IMG/VR virus record: IMGVR_UViG_3300035670_000034
Span: 1-64,000 of that record
DNA: 64,000 nt
Origin: a virus
Reading direction: 5' to 3' (one strand)
This document shows, piece after piece, positions 34,609 to 44,834 of the stretch (position 1 is the first letter of the stretch; each line of letters opens with the position of its first letter). Below the pieces are notes generated by a model. That model was not told the origin of the DNA, did not search any database, and saw only the letters and a program-made list of their open reading frames with translations. Position numbers and translations under genes: made by a program.

Positions 34609-37600
34609 ATGCAGGAACATAGGCTAGTTGTATCCCGAACTATCACGAGTGGCAGATTTTCTCCAGTAATAGAAAAATCAATTCGTGAACGCATTGAGGA
34701 CTTTGCTGAAGTTCGCCAACTATTAAGTCTTTATCCATTTTCCGCTGACTATGCAGTGAAGGCGGCAATGGGCGGCTCAAAGAGAACCGGCGGAGCGAGA
34801 AACCCGGCAGCAGATAATAAGGCAAAGCGTCAGAAAGAACTTAATTTTCGTCGACTGGGGACTTATTGTTTTGACCCAAAAGCAACAAGGAAGCCGAATC
34901 AATACTTTGAAACAAAACCGCGTTTCAATCTTGATGGGCAAATGGGTGATGTCGCGAATGTTGGGTGGCTAGATGTACCAAAAGCAGTTGAGCCAGAAAA
35001 TCTAGTCAAAAGAGCAAATGAGTTTTACGCATCTCAGGCGGGCAAACCAAAAATAATTGCGCGTGCAGCAAAAATAAACAAACGAACAGGACAACTTGAA
35101 GCAAAAGCCCTTGGGCAGCCAATTGGCCGGGTAGCAGGAAACATCGGTCAGGCCGCAGCAAGGGCAATAGGAATTGTCCTGGACCCAAGCGGAAGAATGC
35201 GTTGCCCGCCTGGTGTGCCTGCCGCAAATCAATTTACTGATGAAATTGGAAGTAACTGCTTTGACTTTACGCCCGCAATTGGTAGGGCAGTTATGAATAT
35301 TGTTCGCAGAGCAACCCAATCAATAATTGACGATGTCAACAAGATTGACGGTGCTTTGCCGATAGTCAGAAATGAAGATGGAAGCATTTCTGAAGTTTCA
35401 GCAGAAACTGCATCATTGATTCGCGGTGGACTACGAAGTTCAACTGGAACCATAAGGGGACCACGCGGAGAATTGCTTGGACCCGACGGCATGCCCATAA
35501 GAAGACCAGAGCCGCCTGCACTCCCAGACGTCACCCCAGAGTTTGATAGAGATGTTGCCGATATAGCATCACGCTCTAGAGCAATACCACCAGAAGAGTA
35601 TGAAGAAGTTTTTGAAGGAATGATTAGGCGCGCCTATCCGGAACTTTCACTTAGCGAAGTTAAAAGATTGGCAAAACAGGCTGTCCGAAGACAAAGAATG
35701 AAGGACAAGCAAAGAGCAGATGTAAAAGAGGTTCTTGATTTTGCCAGCAGTCTCGGCATAGAGATAGACCCAACCGACCCCAACTCGGTTCAAGATGGGC
35801 TAGCAAAAGTTCTCAACGCCCTAAAACAACCAGAAAATGGCGCCTGGGACATCAATCTCAAGTCATATTTTGGAAATAGATTTGGGTCGGGCGACATGTC
35901 GGTGGCCATGCTTGAACACAGGGCAAGACAACTTGAATCGATAATTAACTATGCAATTACAAATCCAGCAGCATTTGGTATGGATTCAGAGGAATTTAAA
36001 TCACTTATTGTCTCAAGGTTCGGTGGAAGTCCACAACGCCTTCATGACGGAATGCTTGAAGTTCTCACGGGAATAAAAAGCATTGAAGAAGTCTTTGGCT
36101 CGGAACCAAGAGCAAGAAGTCTTTTTGCTTCAATTGTTAAAAAGCATAATCAAATGCGAATGCAAGAGGCCGGATTGCTGATTGGTTTAATAAATCAACG
36201 TCGTCGAAATCCGGAACTCACAAAAGACATGCACACACTAAGCATTCTTGACCCGTTTGATAGACGTGGGGAAATGAGCGACGCAATAACTTATGTGGAC
36301 CCTAGAAAAAATGGATACGGGATGCATTTAAACCCGCTTGCAACGGTGATGCAAAGTGATGAGTTCATGGGCGGACCTACACCTGACTACATTCTTTTTG
36401 AACCAGATGGCGCAGCGGGAACGGAAGTGGCAAAACTTGCCGCAATTACGTCCTCCCTTGATGCACATGGAGCGGCAAGAGCAAAACAAGCATATTTGTC
36501 GGAATTGCAAAATATTGATGTGTACCAAGAGTCAGTGGGAAGGGGTGACGGCTGGCAACAGTTTGACTTATTGCAAAACCTCGGTCAGGCCGGCTCAGGA
36601 ATGTACATTATGGCCCACGAAATGGTGCATGGAAGACAGTTGATGCTAATTCAAAAGTATCTAAAGTCCATACCTGGCCTTACGGATTCAATGACAAACG
36701 AAGACATAATTCAGTTGTCCCAAGACCTGCTTGCTGGGGACCGTAAATTTCCAAGCGTTTTTGGTCATGATTGGGATTACTCATCAATAATCTCAAATAA
36801 AGATTGGCTTCCATCGGCAGTAGAAAACATGCCAGAAATTATTCAAATATTACTCCGGAAAAATGCCGGCGGTAAGTATGCAATGAATCAATATTGGCAC
36901 GCAGCGTTTACTGACCCATTTTTGAGCGCGAAATCGACAGACGAACTATATCTACATTTGAATAATTTACGTCAAAAAATGGAGACGATGGACCCAAACT
37001 CAACCCAATTCGAACAAGCATTATTGGTTTTCAATGAAATGGCGCAAATATACAATTCTGGGGACATGGGAAAGATGCAAGCGGCGTTTGCATCACATAA
37101 ACAAAAATCAGCGCTTGTGTTTGCCGAAATGCAAGCAGAATTAATGGCTGGCATTGAGTCTGGGTTGATTGAAATGACGCCTGAAATAGAAGCATTTTTG
37201 GGTCCGCTCGCACCAGGTAGGGATATCCCATCAGATTTTGGAATAGTGAATCCAGACGCAAAACCAGTTGTGGCAGTAACAAGGGAAAGCATAAAAGAGG
37301 GAATCAAGAACACAATAAGTATCCGCAAAAACATTGAAAGAGGAAAACGCAAACTTCGCGAAAGAATGGCGATGAATGATTTGCCGGACTCAATCCCAGG
37401 ACTTGGAAGTGATACCACTGGTGATTCGCGCAGAATATTCGACGCACTATCTGGAGTTGCGTCAAGAACGGATATGTCAAAGCGTGGATTCTTGGTGAGA
37501 GAAGCCGTTCTCGATGCAGCCACAGAGCAACAAAAACAAATTTTGTCAGGAAACTGGCGTGATGCTTCCTGGAACACGTCAGACCCGGTCGACTGGGGCA

Positions 37601-40600
37601 GGGCTCTGCGTTCGAGGCCGGAAGATGTCGTTAACGCGGTAGAAAATCAACTAATTCCATTTATGGATTTAATTGACTCCTCAGAAGTGCCAACTGATAC
37701 GGTTGCCGAAGTTCAACTGCCACTTGGCTCACTTGGTTTTCCTGGTGACGAAGGGGGTTCAATGCTGTCTGTGAACAAACACTTCACGGCCGTAATGCAC
37801 TCTGCTGAAGACGCTGATTTTGGTGGTTCCGAAAATGCAGAACGAATTCTATTGCTCGTGCCAGAAGGTTCGACTGGACTTCCCGATTACACCCCAGGAA
37901 CGCAAAGGGGGGAAGTTGGCTCCCTCATAATGCCACCAGGAGACATAGAAATACTAGGCAGGGCAGATGATGGGGCGGTAATAGGAAAAGTTTCATCGCA
38001 AAAACCAACAAGCCAACAACTGAATGAATTGCGACAAGTTCTTCATTCTCTCGGCTCGAACGAATCGATGCCGCTTGGAAAGAGGATTGTCGCCAAGCGG
38101 GCTGAAAACAGAATTGAAAGGCGCCAAGAGGCATCGCGCATTGGTCGAGCGCAGGCGGCAGTGGCCATGGAAATGGACCCAAGAAATTCAAGGTTGGCTA
38201 GACAAATTGAATATGACCCACAAACACGAACGCTTTCCGTCTCATATAGAAATGGCCACAAACGCGAATTTCAAAATGTTCCGTATGGGAAAGTTAGAGA
38301 TGCGGGCGCCTCAAGTTCTCCCGACAAACTCATTAGAGAACTTGAAGACATTCCCCAGGAATACAACCCAAGCGCTCCGCTACCAAGAAATTTTGGACTT
38401 GCCTCCAGTACTGTTTCGCAAATCAATGAATCAGCCAGAAAACAAAATGCCAGACAAAGAACAGTGGATATTTTGGCACGTGCTGGAGATATTGGTGTTG
38501 ACATAGACAGACAGGAAAGAGAAATAGTTCCAAGAATAAAAGAACAAATATCTGACAATCTCAAGTATGCACGCGAGCAGGTTCGACTTCTGGATATTGA
38601 CCAGGACACTGCAACACTCATAAGACAAAGTGCCGCAAACGGCATGTCAGATTCAGAAATATTACGCAATGTTGTTGGAGGAAGATTCGAAGACAATTTT
38701 GCATCACGACTGTCGATACTCAGGGCGGTTGCGGAGGGCAAGGGCGATACCGAATTGGTTTCTCAAATTGATGATTTTGTAAAAGATATTTCAGATATGA
38801 GTGATGACGAATTCAAAAAAGCCTACGAGGAAGCACTGGAAACTTTTACCAGCCCGTTTGATGACAGGCCAGTTGTTTTGGTGAGAGACCCACTTGCGAT
38901 AGTTGGAAGAGGTAGATATTTAACAACCCATGAGGGCACAAGAACCATGGGCGGAACCAATACATTTGATGACGACACGGTAAGAAACGCAAGAATGGCA
39001 ACAGAATCAATGCTATTTGGTTTTAATGGAGACACAGATGTAGACACGCAGGCTTTGCGTCCATCAAGTGGTTTGACTATGAGCAAGCACCACTCAGAAG
39101 ACAGGGCGGAAAGACTGAGGGCAATTTACGGCGACGGAGTTGAAATACAACACAATTACCCCACCGCAAGCACCGCAGGGCAGAATGTTGCGACCACTGG
39201 AAGTGGCAAAAATGCTTCATCAACAGGCAGGGCATATGGCGACGTTTCCATAATCCTTCGCCCTGAAACATCAGACAGAACACTCTCGGTTAGCGGTGAT
39301 TCAATAAGCGGAGTCAGCACCAGTGGCTCTGATGTGCTGGAGCCAAGCGGAAAACTATCGAATATTGCCAAAGATGGAAAATTGGCATCTACGTTTTTTA
39401 ATCCCGCAGCAGTAATTTTTGACGCAAGAACAAACAGGAAAAACACCATTGCGAGCGCGGCTCAATCAAATAGAAAAACATACATTGAAAGCCTTACTTT
39501 GGGAAGTTTTGAAAATCAAGATATTCAAGCCATAGTTGGCGGTGCACAGCAACTTCGCGGCGACAAAATATGGCGCGCCGACGAATCAACAATGAGCATG
39601 TCGGGGGTTAACCCGAGCGCAAGTTTCACAAGCATGATTGGCGCTGCTCGCACTAGAGACGACATGCTCGAAAAATACGGGATAGACGTTGTTCCACAAA
39701 GTAGATTTTTTGACCTTGACGAAGTTGAACCGTTTAACGCCTCGATGACAGAAAAATGGGTTGAAGAAAAAATCAAAAAAGGTGATTTTTCAAACGTTTC
39801 CGCATCTGACTTAATACCAAACGAAAAAACAACTCCATACGAGGCTCTTTTGCGCTACCAAAAGAGAAGAGCGGAAAACGATGGAGAATTTCCGGTATTT
39901 GACCATCCAGACAATGCTTCAGGATTTGATGATGCAAGCAAAGCAAAGAATAGAGCAAACTTCATATCCATGGTGGACGAAGAACTCAAACGAGTTGGTG
40001 GTGGGGGAAGTGACTCCACGACACGCCGAAGTGCTGGCCTGGCCTCCTCAACGGAAAATTATGGTTCTGAAACCATAAAAAGAAATATTGAGAGAGCAGA
40101 CGAAAGAGTAATAGAGGCGGACAGACGGGTTAGCGCCCTAGAAAAAGCACTTGACCATCTTGAAAAAACAGGTGAATGGAGGGGGGAGGATTTTGGTGTT
40201 TCGGCATCAATGGACCCCAACTACATGGGTGATGTTGACCTCTTCGATAGCACGGGAATAAGGAACCTATCAAAGGCCGAGGTGGAGGAATTAAACATTG
40301 GCCTAGATGGTCTCAAAACAAAAGTTCGCAAGAAAATACAACTAGCCAAAAAAGAACGTGTTTTTCAAGAGCATTTAGCAAAAAGCAAAAAGAAACGACA
40401 TTCTCAAAATGTGCTTGACGTAGAAGACATACCAGACGAAGAACTCGATGTCTTGATTAAAGAAGCATTGGATATGGCCGACATGGAACCAAGCGCCAAA
40501 CGACAAGAATTTGTTGATGGCGATGGCCGTACTGCGGTTGTTCACGTTGGCTCGCCGGAGTTGGACGGCGATGCCCTAGACCCTTCGAAGACAAGCGGAG

Positions 40601-43600
40601 TAGATACCAGAACATCAAGTTCTGGCAACACTGGTCAATTGAATCAAATGGCAATAGCATCATTTAGAAATCAACACGAACGAATCAAGGGTGAGGTTTC
40701 TGCAATTAACGGCGTTGTCAACGCAGTCAAAACAAATCGCGGAAAATATAAGCCGCGAAATAGCACCGAAGCAAACTATCTCAATTCTGTATTTTCAATT
40801 CCGCGCGACACAAAGACAAGGTCGTACACAAGATTTACTGAAGGTTATGAGTTTGATTTGCTAAAAGATGGACCAAAATTTTTCATGGGTGTTAGCAAAG
40901 ATGATGAACCAGATAGGTATCTTTCGGCAATAGCGGAAAGATTGCCAGAAAGACTTCAAGACTTAACAAAACGACTTGAAAAATCACAGAGAGTCATAGA
41001 CAAGATAGATACGAGCCCAGAATTTGGTTTCCTGAGTTCGTACCCAGCATCACTGCCTTTTACTGACAGAGGATATTTTGGTAGAAATGCAGGTAAAGCA
41101 ATTCCAAAAGACGTCGGAGAGTGGAGAACCGAATACGAAAGAACACGTGATGGCGGGGACAAGGGCCATGTGGTTCTGGACGACGAAATGTGGTCGAGAT
41201 GGAACAATCATCTGAGGGGTACTGGCTGGCTTGTACCAGACGATGGTGACAACATTACGACAGACCTTGGACCGGGTGACGGAGAACACCAAATTCTTGG
41301 TAAAACAAAACCGATATTTGGGTTTTCTGCTCCAGTATCTGACAATGCAGTGAGAGAAAGGCTCAGGGGTAGGTCGCCATCTGCACGAAGCGCAGTTTCC
41401 CTTATTGGCGATGCACTAATGGCTCGAGCAATGAGGCTAAAGAGGGAAGGTCGCGAGATAACACCCGCTTCGGTGCTTTCCGCCCGCCGTGGAAAACCAC
41501 TTCCAGATGTCCAACCGCCTCGTTCGATAGCGTCTGGTGCCGGAAACGTAGTGTCTGGTCTTGCGTCGTCAACGACTGATGGTCCAACAAAACCACAGTA
41601 TCCAAGAAAACCAACCTATGGACCGTTGCTTGGCAAGGCCAATGAGATATTTGATGGAGTTAAAACGTGGGAAGAGTTTAAGAAGAGATACGAAGATACC
41701 GAAATTACATTTATCGACTACGAAACAACTGGACTCAAGTTTGACGAATGGAATTTCTCCAACGGAAACGGCAATGTTGTACAAATAGGCGGAGTAAAGG
41801 TAAAAAACGGCAAGGTTGTTGACCGTTTTTCCACATTTGTTAACCCAGGAATGAAGAGAGACGAATGGGAAGATTGGTCAAAGAAAACACTGAAAGACGG
41901 CGCTGGCAACCTGCTTTCAGATGATTTTTTGGCTGACAAGCCTTCTGTGGCTGATGCTCATAAGCAATTTGCTAAATGGGCAGGACCAAACGCAATCATG
42001 GGTGTTCAGAATGCAGCCTTTGATAAAGACGTCCTTGATGATGCATTGCGCGAAAACGGCATTGATTGGAGCCCAGACGGCTGGATTGACCTTAAAGATG
42101 TTGCGGCAATGACCCTCCCCAGGTGGAGCGAGGAAAATCCGGATGGTCCATTTAGGTTTGACAAAAAGAAAAAGAAAAATGTTCCGTCCAACTCACTTGC
42201 CGACATAACTAAGTATCTTGACGTAAAACTTGATGAATCCGACCATCACGACGCAAGCAATGATGCTGAGGCAACTGCGAAATCTCTTCAAACACTAATT
42301 GATAGGGCAATAGAAAAACGATGGTCGCCAGATGTCTTTGATAAGACAAAACGCGACAACTACGTGCGCGCCTCAGAAGAAAAATTTAAAAATGACATAG
42401 AGATATTTGAAACAGAAAAAACGAATTGGATTAATCAATCTAATGGCCTTGCAAGTAGAACAACAGACCAAAAAATCACTCAAGGTCCACAATTCGAAGC
42501 AGGCGGCAGAGACGACAAGGGTATGCCAAGAATGATTGACCCATCAGAAGCAAATGTGAGGTTTGGCGGAAGTAAGCGCGCTGCTAAAAAATATTTTAAA
42601 GATAAATATGGAATAAATGTAAAGATGCGAACTGGGCCTAAATCCTTTTCTGACATTGACGGTCCGACTGCAGGTGTACTGCAGGCAATTGATGATGCGC
42701 TAAGTCAAATTCCAAATTTAAAAAAATTGATTGGAAAAGACAATTTAGAAATATCAACTCAAGCGCAGTATAGTTCTACATTCGATTTTGATGTTGGCAC
42801 CCGCGGTGCAATAGTGCGTAGGCAGAAATGGGGCGGCTGGGCAAAATTTATTCCCGGAATACAAGGCCAAAAATATAATATAATTCTCAACGGAGAAGCA
42901 CTACAAAGTGCTGAACTGAAGTATATTTACGGCAAGGGGAGCAGAGTTAGAAGAGAAAAATTTACGACTGGTTCTACCGAACTGACAGACACTTGGAGCA
43001 TGGCTAACTTATTTGCACAATTTGGCATACCTGATAGGACTGACTTTGATGATGTAGCCAATGACCCTGATTTTAAATATGGCGAATTATCTGGAAAAGC
43101 CGCAAAGGAAAAATTGGAAGATGAAGTTAGACAAAGACTTGCATATGCGATAACAATTCATGAATTGGGTCATTTCTTCGATTCGCAGGCCAGGGATAGA
43201 AGAGACATAGAGTCTCGGGGTGGTTTTTCAGAAACATATGGCGGCGGCAAAGGGTTTCACGAAGAGATGTTTTTTAGTTCGAGTTCGGCCGCAATGTCAG
43301 GCGAAGATGTTTCTCGTGGTGTTGATTGGCGAACTGCACCATCTGTATCACAATACGGGAAAACAAACGAGAAAGAAAGAATGGCTGAAGCCTTTATGGC
43401 TTGGTTTTTGTTTTCTGGAAGTGAATCAGTAGATGTGGCAATTGAGGGAAATGACAAAATCACACAATTCAGAGAAGCAATGGCCACAATCGTTAGGCCG
43501 CTTTTGGAAAAACTTGGTGATGGAATAAAGAGCGCCAAAAAACCAAAGAAAAAAGACGACGGCATATCCTTGGAGGATTTACCGCCTTTTGCCGTCCTAT

Positions 43601-43719
43601 ACGCCTTAATGCCGCTTGCACGTGTTGCCCAAAAGGGTAACAATGAGTCTGGTAAAATTGCTCGTAGGCGCGCGCGCAGAATGCGACGCAATGAAAAAAA
43701 GAACGAAGAACTTGTGTGA
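34609..43719 (+). CDS. Giant modular virion-region protein (two zincins, ART-like, KTSC-like, DEDDh exonuclease)
   Basis: 3036 residues, the longest gene here. Order: N-terminal segment; Gly/Ala-rich segment and Cys module C-P-P-G ... F-T-D-E-I-G-S-N-C (about 200-225); G-L-R-S-S-T (274); metallopeptidase-like region with H-E-M-V-H (670-674); ADP-ribosyltransferase-like region (about 1050-1120, H-F-T-A-V-M-H-S-A, S-L-I-M-P-P-G); KTSC-like domain (1188-1244); G-L-A-S-S-T (1263); region with A-L-R-P-S-S-G (about 1482); G-L-A-S-S-T (1810 and 2317); DEDDh exonuclease with F-I-D-Y-E-T-T-G-L (D2370, E2372) and H-H-D-A-S-N-D-A-E; G-L-A-S-R-T-T (2613); second zincin with H-E-L-G-H (2851-2855) and downstream R-M-A-E-A-F-M-A-W. 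The ATG at 34609 has AAAGG eight bases upstream; an in-frame GTG at 34600 overlaps that site. Likely an internal virion protein. Confidence 0.8.
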   Translation: MQEHRLVVSRTITSGRFSPVIEKSIRERIEDFAEVRQLLSLYPFSADYAVKAAMGGSKRTGGARNPAADNKAKRQKELNFRRLGTYCFDPKATRKPNQYFETKPRFNLDGQMGDVANVGWLDVPKAVEPENLVKRANEFYASQAGKPKIIARAAKINKRTGQLEAKALGQPIGRVAGNIGQAAARAIGIVLDPSGRMRCPPGVPAANQFTDEIGSNCFDFTPAIGRAVMNIVRRATQSIIDDVNKIDGALPIVRNEDGSISEVSAETASLIRGGLRSSTGTIRGPRGELLGPDGMPIRRPEPPALPDVTPEFDRDVADIASRSRAIPPEEYEEVFEGMIRRAYPELSLSEVKRLAKQAVRRQRMKDKQRADVKEVLDFASSLGIEIDPTDPNSVQDGLAKVLNALKQPENGAWDINLKSYFGNRFGSGDMSVAMLEHRARQLESIINYAITNPAAFGMDSEEFKSLIVSRFGGSPQRLHDGMLEVLTGIKSIEEVFGSEPRARSLFASIVKKHNQMRMQEAGLLIGLINQRRRNPELTKDMHTLSILDPFDRRGEMSDAITYVDPRKNGYGMHLNPLATVMQSDEFMGGPTPDYILFEPDGAAGTEVAKLAAITSSLDAHGAARAKQAYLSELQNIDVYQESVGRGDGWQQFDLLQNLGQAGSGMYIMAHEMVHGRQLMLIQKYLKSIPGLTDSMTNEDIIQLSQDLLAGDRKFPSVFGHDWDYSSIISNKDWLPSAVENMPEIIQILLRKNAGGKYAMNQYWHAAFTDPFLSAKSTDELYLHLNNLRQKMETMDPNSTQFEQALLVFNEMAQIYNSGDMGKMQAAFASHKQKSALVFAEMQAELMAGIESGLIEMTPEIEAFLGPLAPGRDIPSDFGIVNPDAKPVVAVTRESIKEGIKNTISIRKNIERGKRKLRERMAMNDLPDSIPGLGSDTTGDSRRIFDALSGVASRTDMSKRGFLVREAVLDAATEQQKQILSGNWRDASWNTSDPVDWGRALRSRPEDVVNAVENQLIPFMDLIDSSEVPTDTVAEVQLPLGSLGFPGDEGGSMLSVNKHFTAVMHSAEDADFGGSENAERILLLVPEGSTGLPDYTPGTQRGEVGSLIMPPGDIEILGRADDGAVIGKVSSQKPTSQQLNELRQVLHSLGSNESMPLGKRIVAKRAENRIERRQEASRIGRAQAAVAMEMDPRNSRLARQIEYDPQTRTLSVSYRNGHKREFQNVPYGKVRDAGASSSPDKLIRELEDIPQEYNPSAPLPRNFGLASSTVSQINESARKQNARQRTVDILARAGDIGVDIDRQEREIVPRIKEQISDNLKYAREQVRLLDIDQDTATLIRQSAANGMSDSEILRNVVGGRFEDNFASRLSILRAVAEGKGDTELVSQIDDFVKDISDMSDDEFKKAYEEALETFTSPFDDRPVVLVRDPLAIVGRGRYLTTHEGTRTMGGTNTFDDDTVRNARMATESMLFGFNGDTDVDTQALRPSSGLTMSKHHSEDRAERLRAIYGDGVEIQHNYPTASTAGQNVATTGSGKNASSTGRAYGDVSIILRPETSDRTLSVSGDSISGVSTSGSDVLEPSGKLSNIAKDGKLASTFFNPAAVIFDARTNRKNTIASAAQSNRKTYIESLTLGSFENQDIQAIVGGAQQLRGDKIWRADESTMSMSGVNPSASFTSMIGAARTRDDMLEKYGIDVVPQSRFFDLDEVEPFNASMTEKWVEEKIKKGDFSNVSASDLIPNEKTTPYEALLRYQKRRAENDGEFPVFDHPDNASGFDDASKAKNRANFISMVDEELKRVGGGGSDSTTRRSAGLASSTENYGSETIKRNIERADERVIEADRRVSALEKALDHLEKTGEWRGEDFGVSASMDPNYMGDVDLFDSTGIRNLSKAEVEELNIGLDGLKTKVRKKIQLAKKERVFQEHLAKSKKKRHSQNVLDVEDIPDEELDVLIKEALDMADMEPSAKRQEFVDGDGRTAVVHVGSPELDGDALDPSKTSGVDTRTSSSGNTGQLNQMAIASFRNQHERIKGEVSAINGVVNAVKTNRGKYKPRNSTEANYLNSVFSIPRDTKTRSYTRFTEGYEFDLLKDGPKFFMGVSKDDEPDRYLSAIAERLPERLQDLTKRLEKSQRVIDKIDTSPEFGFLSSYPASLPFTDRGYFGRNAGKAIPKDVGEWRTEYERTRDGGDKGHVVLDDEMWSRWNNHLRGTGWLVPDDGDNITTDLGPGDGEHQILGKTKPIFGFSAPVSDNAVRERLRGRSPSARSAVSLIGDALMARAMRLKREGREITPASVLSARRGKPLPDVQPPRSIASGAGNVVSGLASSTTDGPTKPQYPRKPTYGPLLGKANEIFDGVKTWEEFKKRYEDTEITFIDYETTGLKFDEWNFSNGNGNVVQIGGVKVKNGKVVDRFSTFVNPGMKRDEWEDWSKKTLKDGAGNLLSDDFLADKPSVADAHKQFAKWAGPNAIMGVQNAAFDKDVLDDALRENGIDWSPDGWIDLKDVAAMTLPRWSEENPDGPFRFDKKKKKNVPSNSLADITKYLDVKLDESDHHDASNDAEATAKSLQTLIDRAIEKRWSPDVFDKTKRDNYVRASEEKFKNDIEIFETEKTNWINQSNGLASRTTDQKITQGPQFEAGGRDDKGMPRMIDPSEANVRFGGSKRAAKKYFKDKYGINVKMRTGPKSFSDIDGPTAGVLQAIDDALSQIPNLKKLIGKDNLEISTQAQYSSTFDFDVGTRGAIVRRQKWGGWAKFIPGIQGQKYNIILNGEALQSAELKYIYGKGSRVRREKFTTGSTELTDTWSMANLFAQFGIPDRTDFDDVANDPDFKYGELSGKAAKEKLEDEVRQRLAYAITIHELGHFFDSQARDRRDIESRGGFSETYGGGKGFHEEMFFSSSSAAMSGEDVSRGVDWRTAPSVSQYGKTNEKERMAEAFMAWFLFSGSESVDVAIEGNDKITQFREAMATIVRPLLEKLGDGIKSAKKPKKKDDGISLEDLPPFAVLYALMPLARVAQKGNNESGKIARRRARRMRRNEKKNEELV

Positions 43720-43721
43720 CC

Positions 43722-44177
43722 ATGAAATCAATACTTGTCGGGAAAAAAGGAAACAACAGGGTTTATTTTGTGGTCGACTCGAATAGCCAGGAATCAGATG
43801 GAATTGTTAAAAATATTGTTGGAGACACAGAAGTTGTTAATTTTTGGCAATATGTTGACGACAATCCATCTATGCACAAAATTAAGGGAACGGTCTTCCA
43901 CGACTACCTTTGGGACGGACATCAATCCAAAACGGGAGTTCACTGGTATTCTGTTTTTGTAAGCAAATCTTTGCCGATAAGTGATAATTTGCTGGATGGC
44001 GCCATAGTCAACAAAGATATTTTGCGCCGTATACCAAAGTCACTTGATTACGAAAATAGGGCAATGGATTTCAAACTGGCCAAAAACACTGGGAATTGGT
44101 CGCAGAAAATGATTTCGCATTGGATAGATAACCCAAATAGGCAATTTAAAACCAAAAAACGAAAGAAAAAGAAGTGA
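43722..44177 (+). CDS. Small basic-tailed protein
   Basis: A 151-residue protein (MKSILVGKKGNNRVYFVV start) of mixed alpha/beta character ending in a Lys/Arg-rich tail (KKRKKKK). Aromatic clusters occur in the middle (FHDYLWDGHQ, VHWYSVFVSK). The ATG follows the stop of the giant gene by two bases; a GTG six bases earlier is also in frame. I do not recognise the family. It lies inside the large modular operon and may be a chaperone or structural partner of its neighbours. Its basic tail could contact DNA. Confidence 0.65.
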   Translation: MKSILVGKKGNNRVYFVVDSNSQESDGIVKNIVGDTEVVNFWQYVDDNPSMHKIKGTVFHDYLWDGHQSKTGVHWYSVFVSKSLPISDNLLDGAIVNKDILRRIPKSLDYENRAMDFKLAKNTGNWSQKMISHWIDNPNRQFKTKKRKKKK

Positions 44178-44833
44178 ACGAGTTTGATTTCAAAGCGCCG
44201 CAGGATGTTATTTTTGACCTCCCGCAAGAAAGAATCACTGGTGACATTCTTCGTGGGTATGGTCCGCGTCGAGGAAATCTAGAAAGACTTTTAAGATACT
44301 GGCGCCCGATAATGCGAAAGCCGGGTGGATTCAGAAGGTGTCGTGTTATCTTGGCCAACCACCCAGAACTCTACCCGCTTAATAATATTTGCGCATGGCT
44401 ACACCATGAAACAACTGGCCTATGGCCAAATGAGGGATGCCACCATCCGGGTATGAAGAATTGCAAGGGAAAACTCAAGAAAAGAAATTGGACCAATTCT
44501 GAATTCGGTGAGCGACTTAGCCGTGCAATTAGGGCCCCCAAGAAACTCGCAAGAAGTGTTGGTTCCGCAAAGCCACTCGGAAAAACAGCAGAGCAATTAG
44601 AAAATAAAGATGAATTTTTTTCAGAGGATATATGGCGGGAAAAATCAGAAGAGGTAAATCTTTTGACCGCTGGCGACATGGAGTACGCTGATAAGGTCCT
44701 CATGGAATTCATGGATGCAGAATCAGAATTCGTAAAATACCTGCGTAATGATGACAATTGGGAGATAGAGGGCGAGGATGCTGCCGGAATGCCAGTAAAA
44801 GCACAATACATCGGAATGAAGTGTTGCGGATAA
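44174..44833 (+). CDS. Phage protein of unknown function (Cys/His-containing)
   Basis: A 219-residue protein started by GTG overlapping the previous stop (GTGA at 44174-44177). It has P-R-R-G-N-L-E-R-L-L-R-Y-W, then H-P-E-L-Y-P-L-N-N-I-C-A-W-L-H-H-E-T-T-G-L-W-P-N-E-G-C-H-H and M-K-N-C-K-G-K, with Cys and His placed so that a metal site is possible. The C-terminal half is helical and acidic and ends in K-C-C-G. The W-L-H-H-E-T-T-G-x-W segment looks strongly conserved in character but I cannot name a family. Tight coupling with neighbours suggests a role linked to the modular virion proteins. Confidence 0.6.
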   Translation: MNEFDFKAPQDVIFDLPQERITGDILRGYGPRRGNLERLLRYWRPIMRKPGGFRRCRVILANHPELYPLNNICAWLHHETTGLWPNEGCHHPGMKNCKGKLKKRNWTNSEFGERLSRAIRAPKKLARSVGSAKPLGKTAEQLENKDEFFSEDIWREKSEEVNLLTAGDMEYADKVLMEFMDAESEFVKYLRNDDNWEIEGEDAAGMPVKAQYIGMKCCG

Positions 44834-44834
44834 T

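Noticed and set aside
43716-44177. Kinship between N-termini of the 151-residue and 2206-residue proteins
   Set aside because: Similarity is limited to a few residues and short strands.
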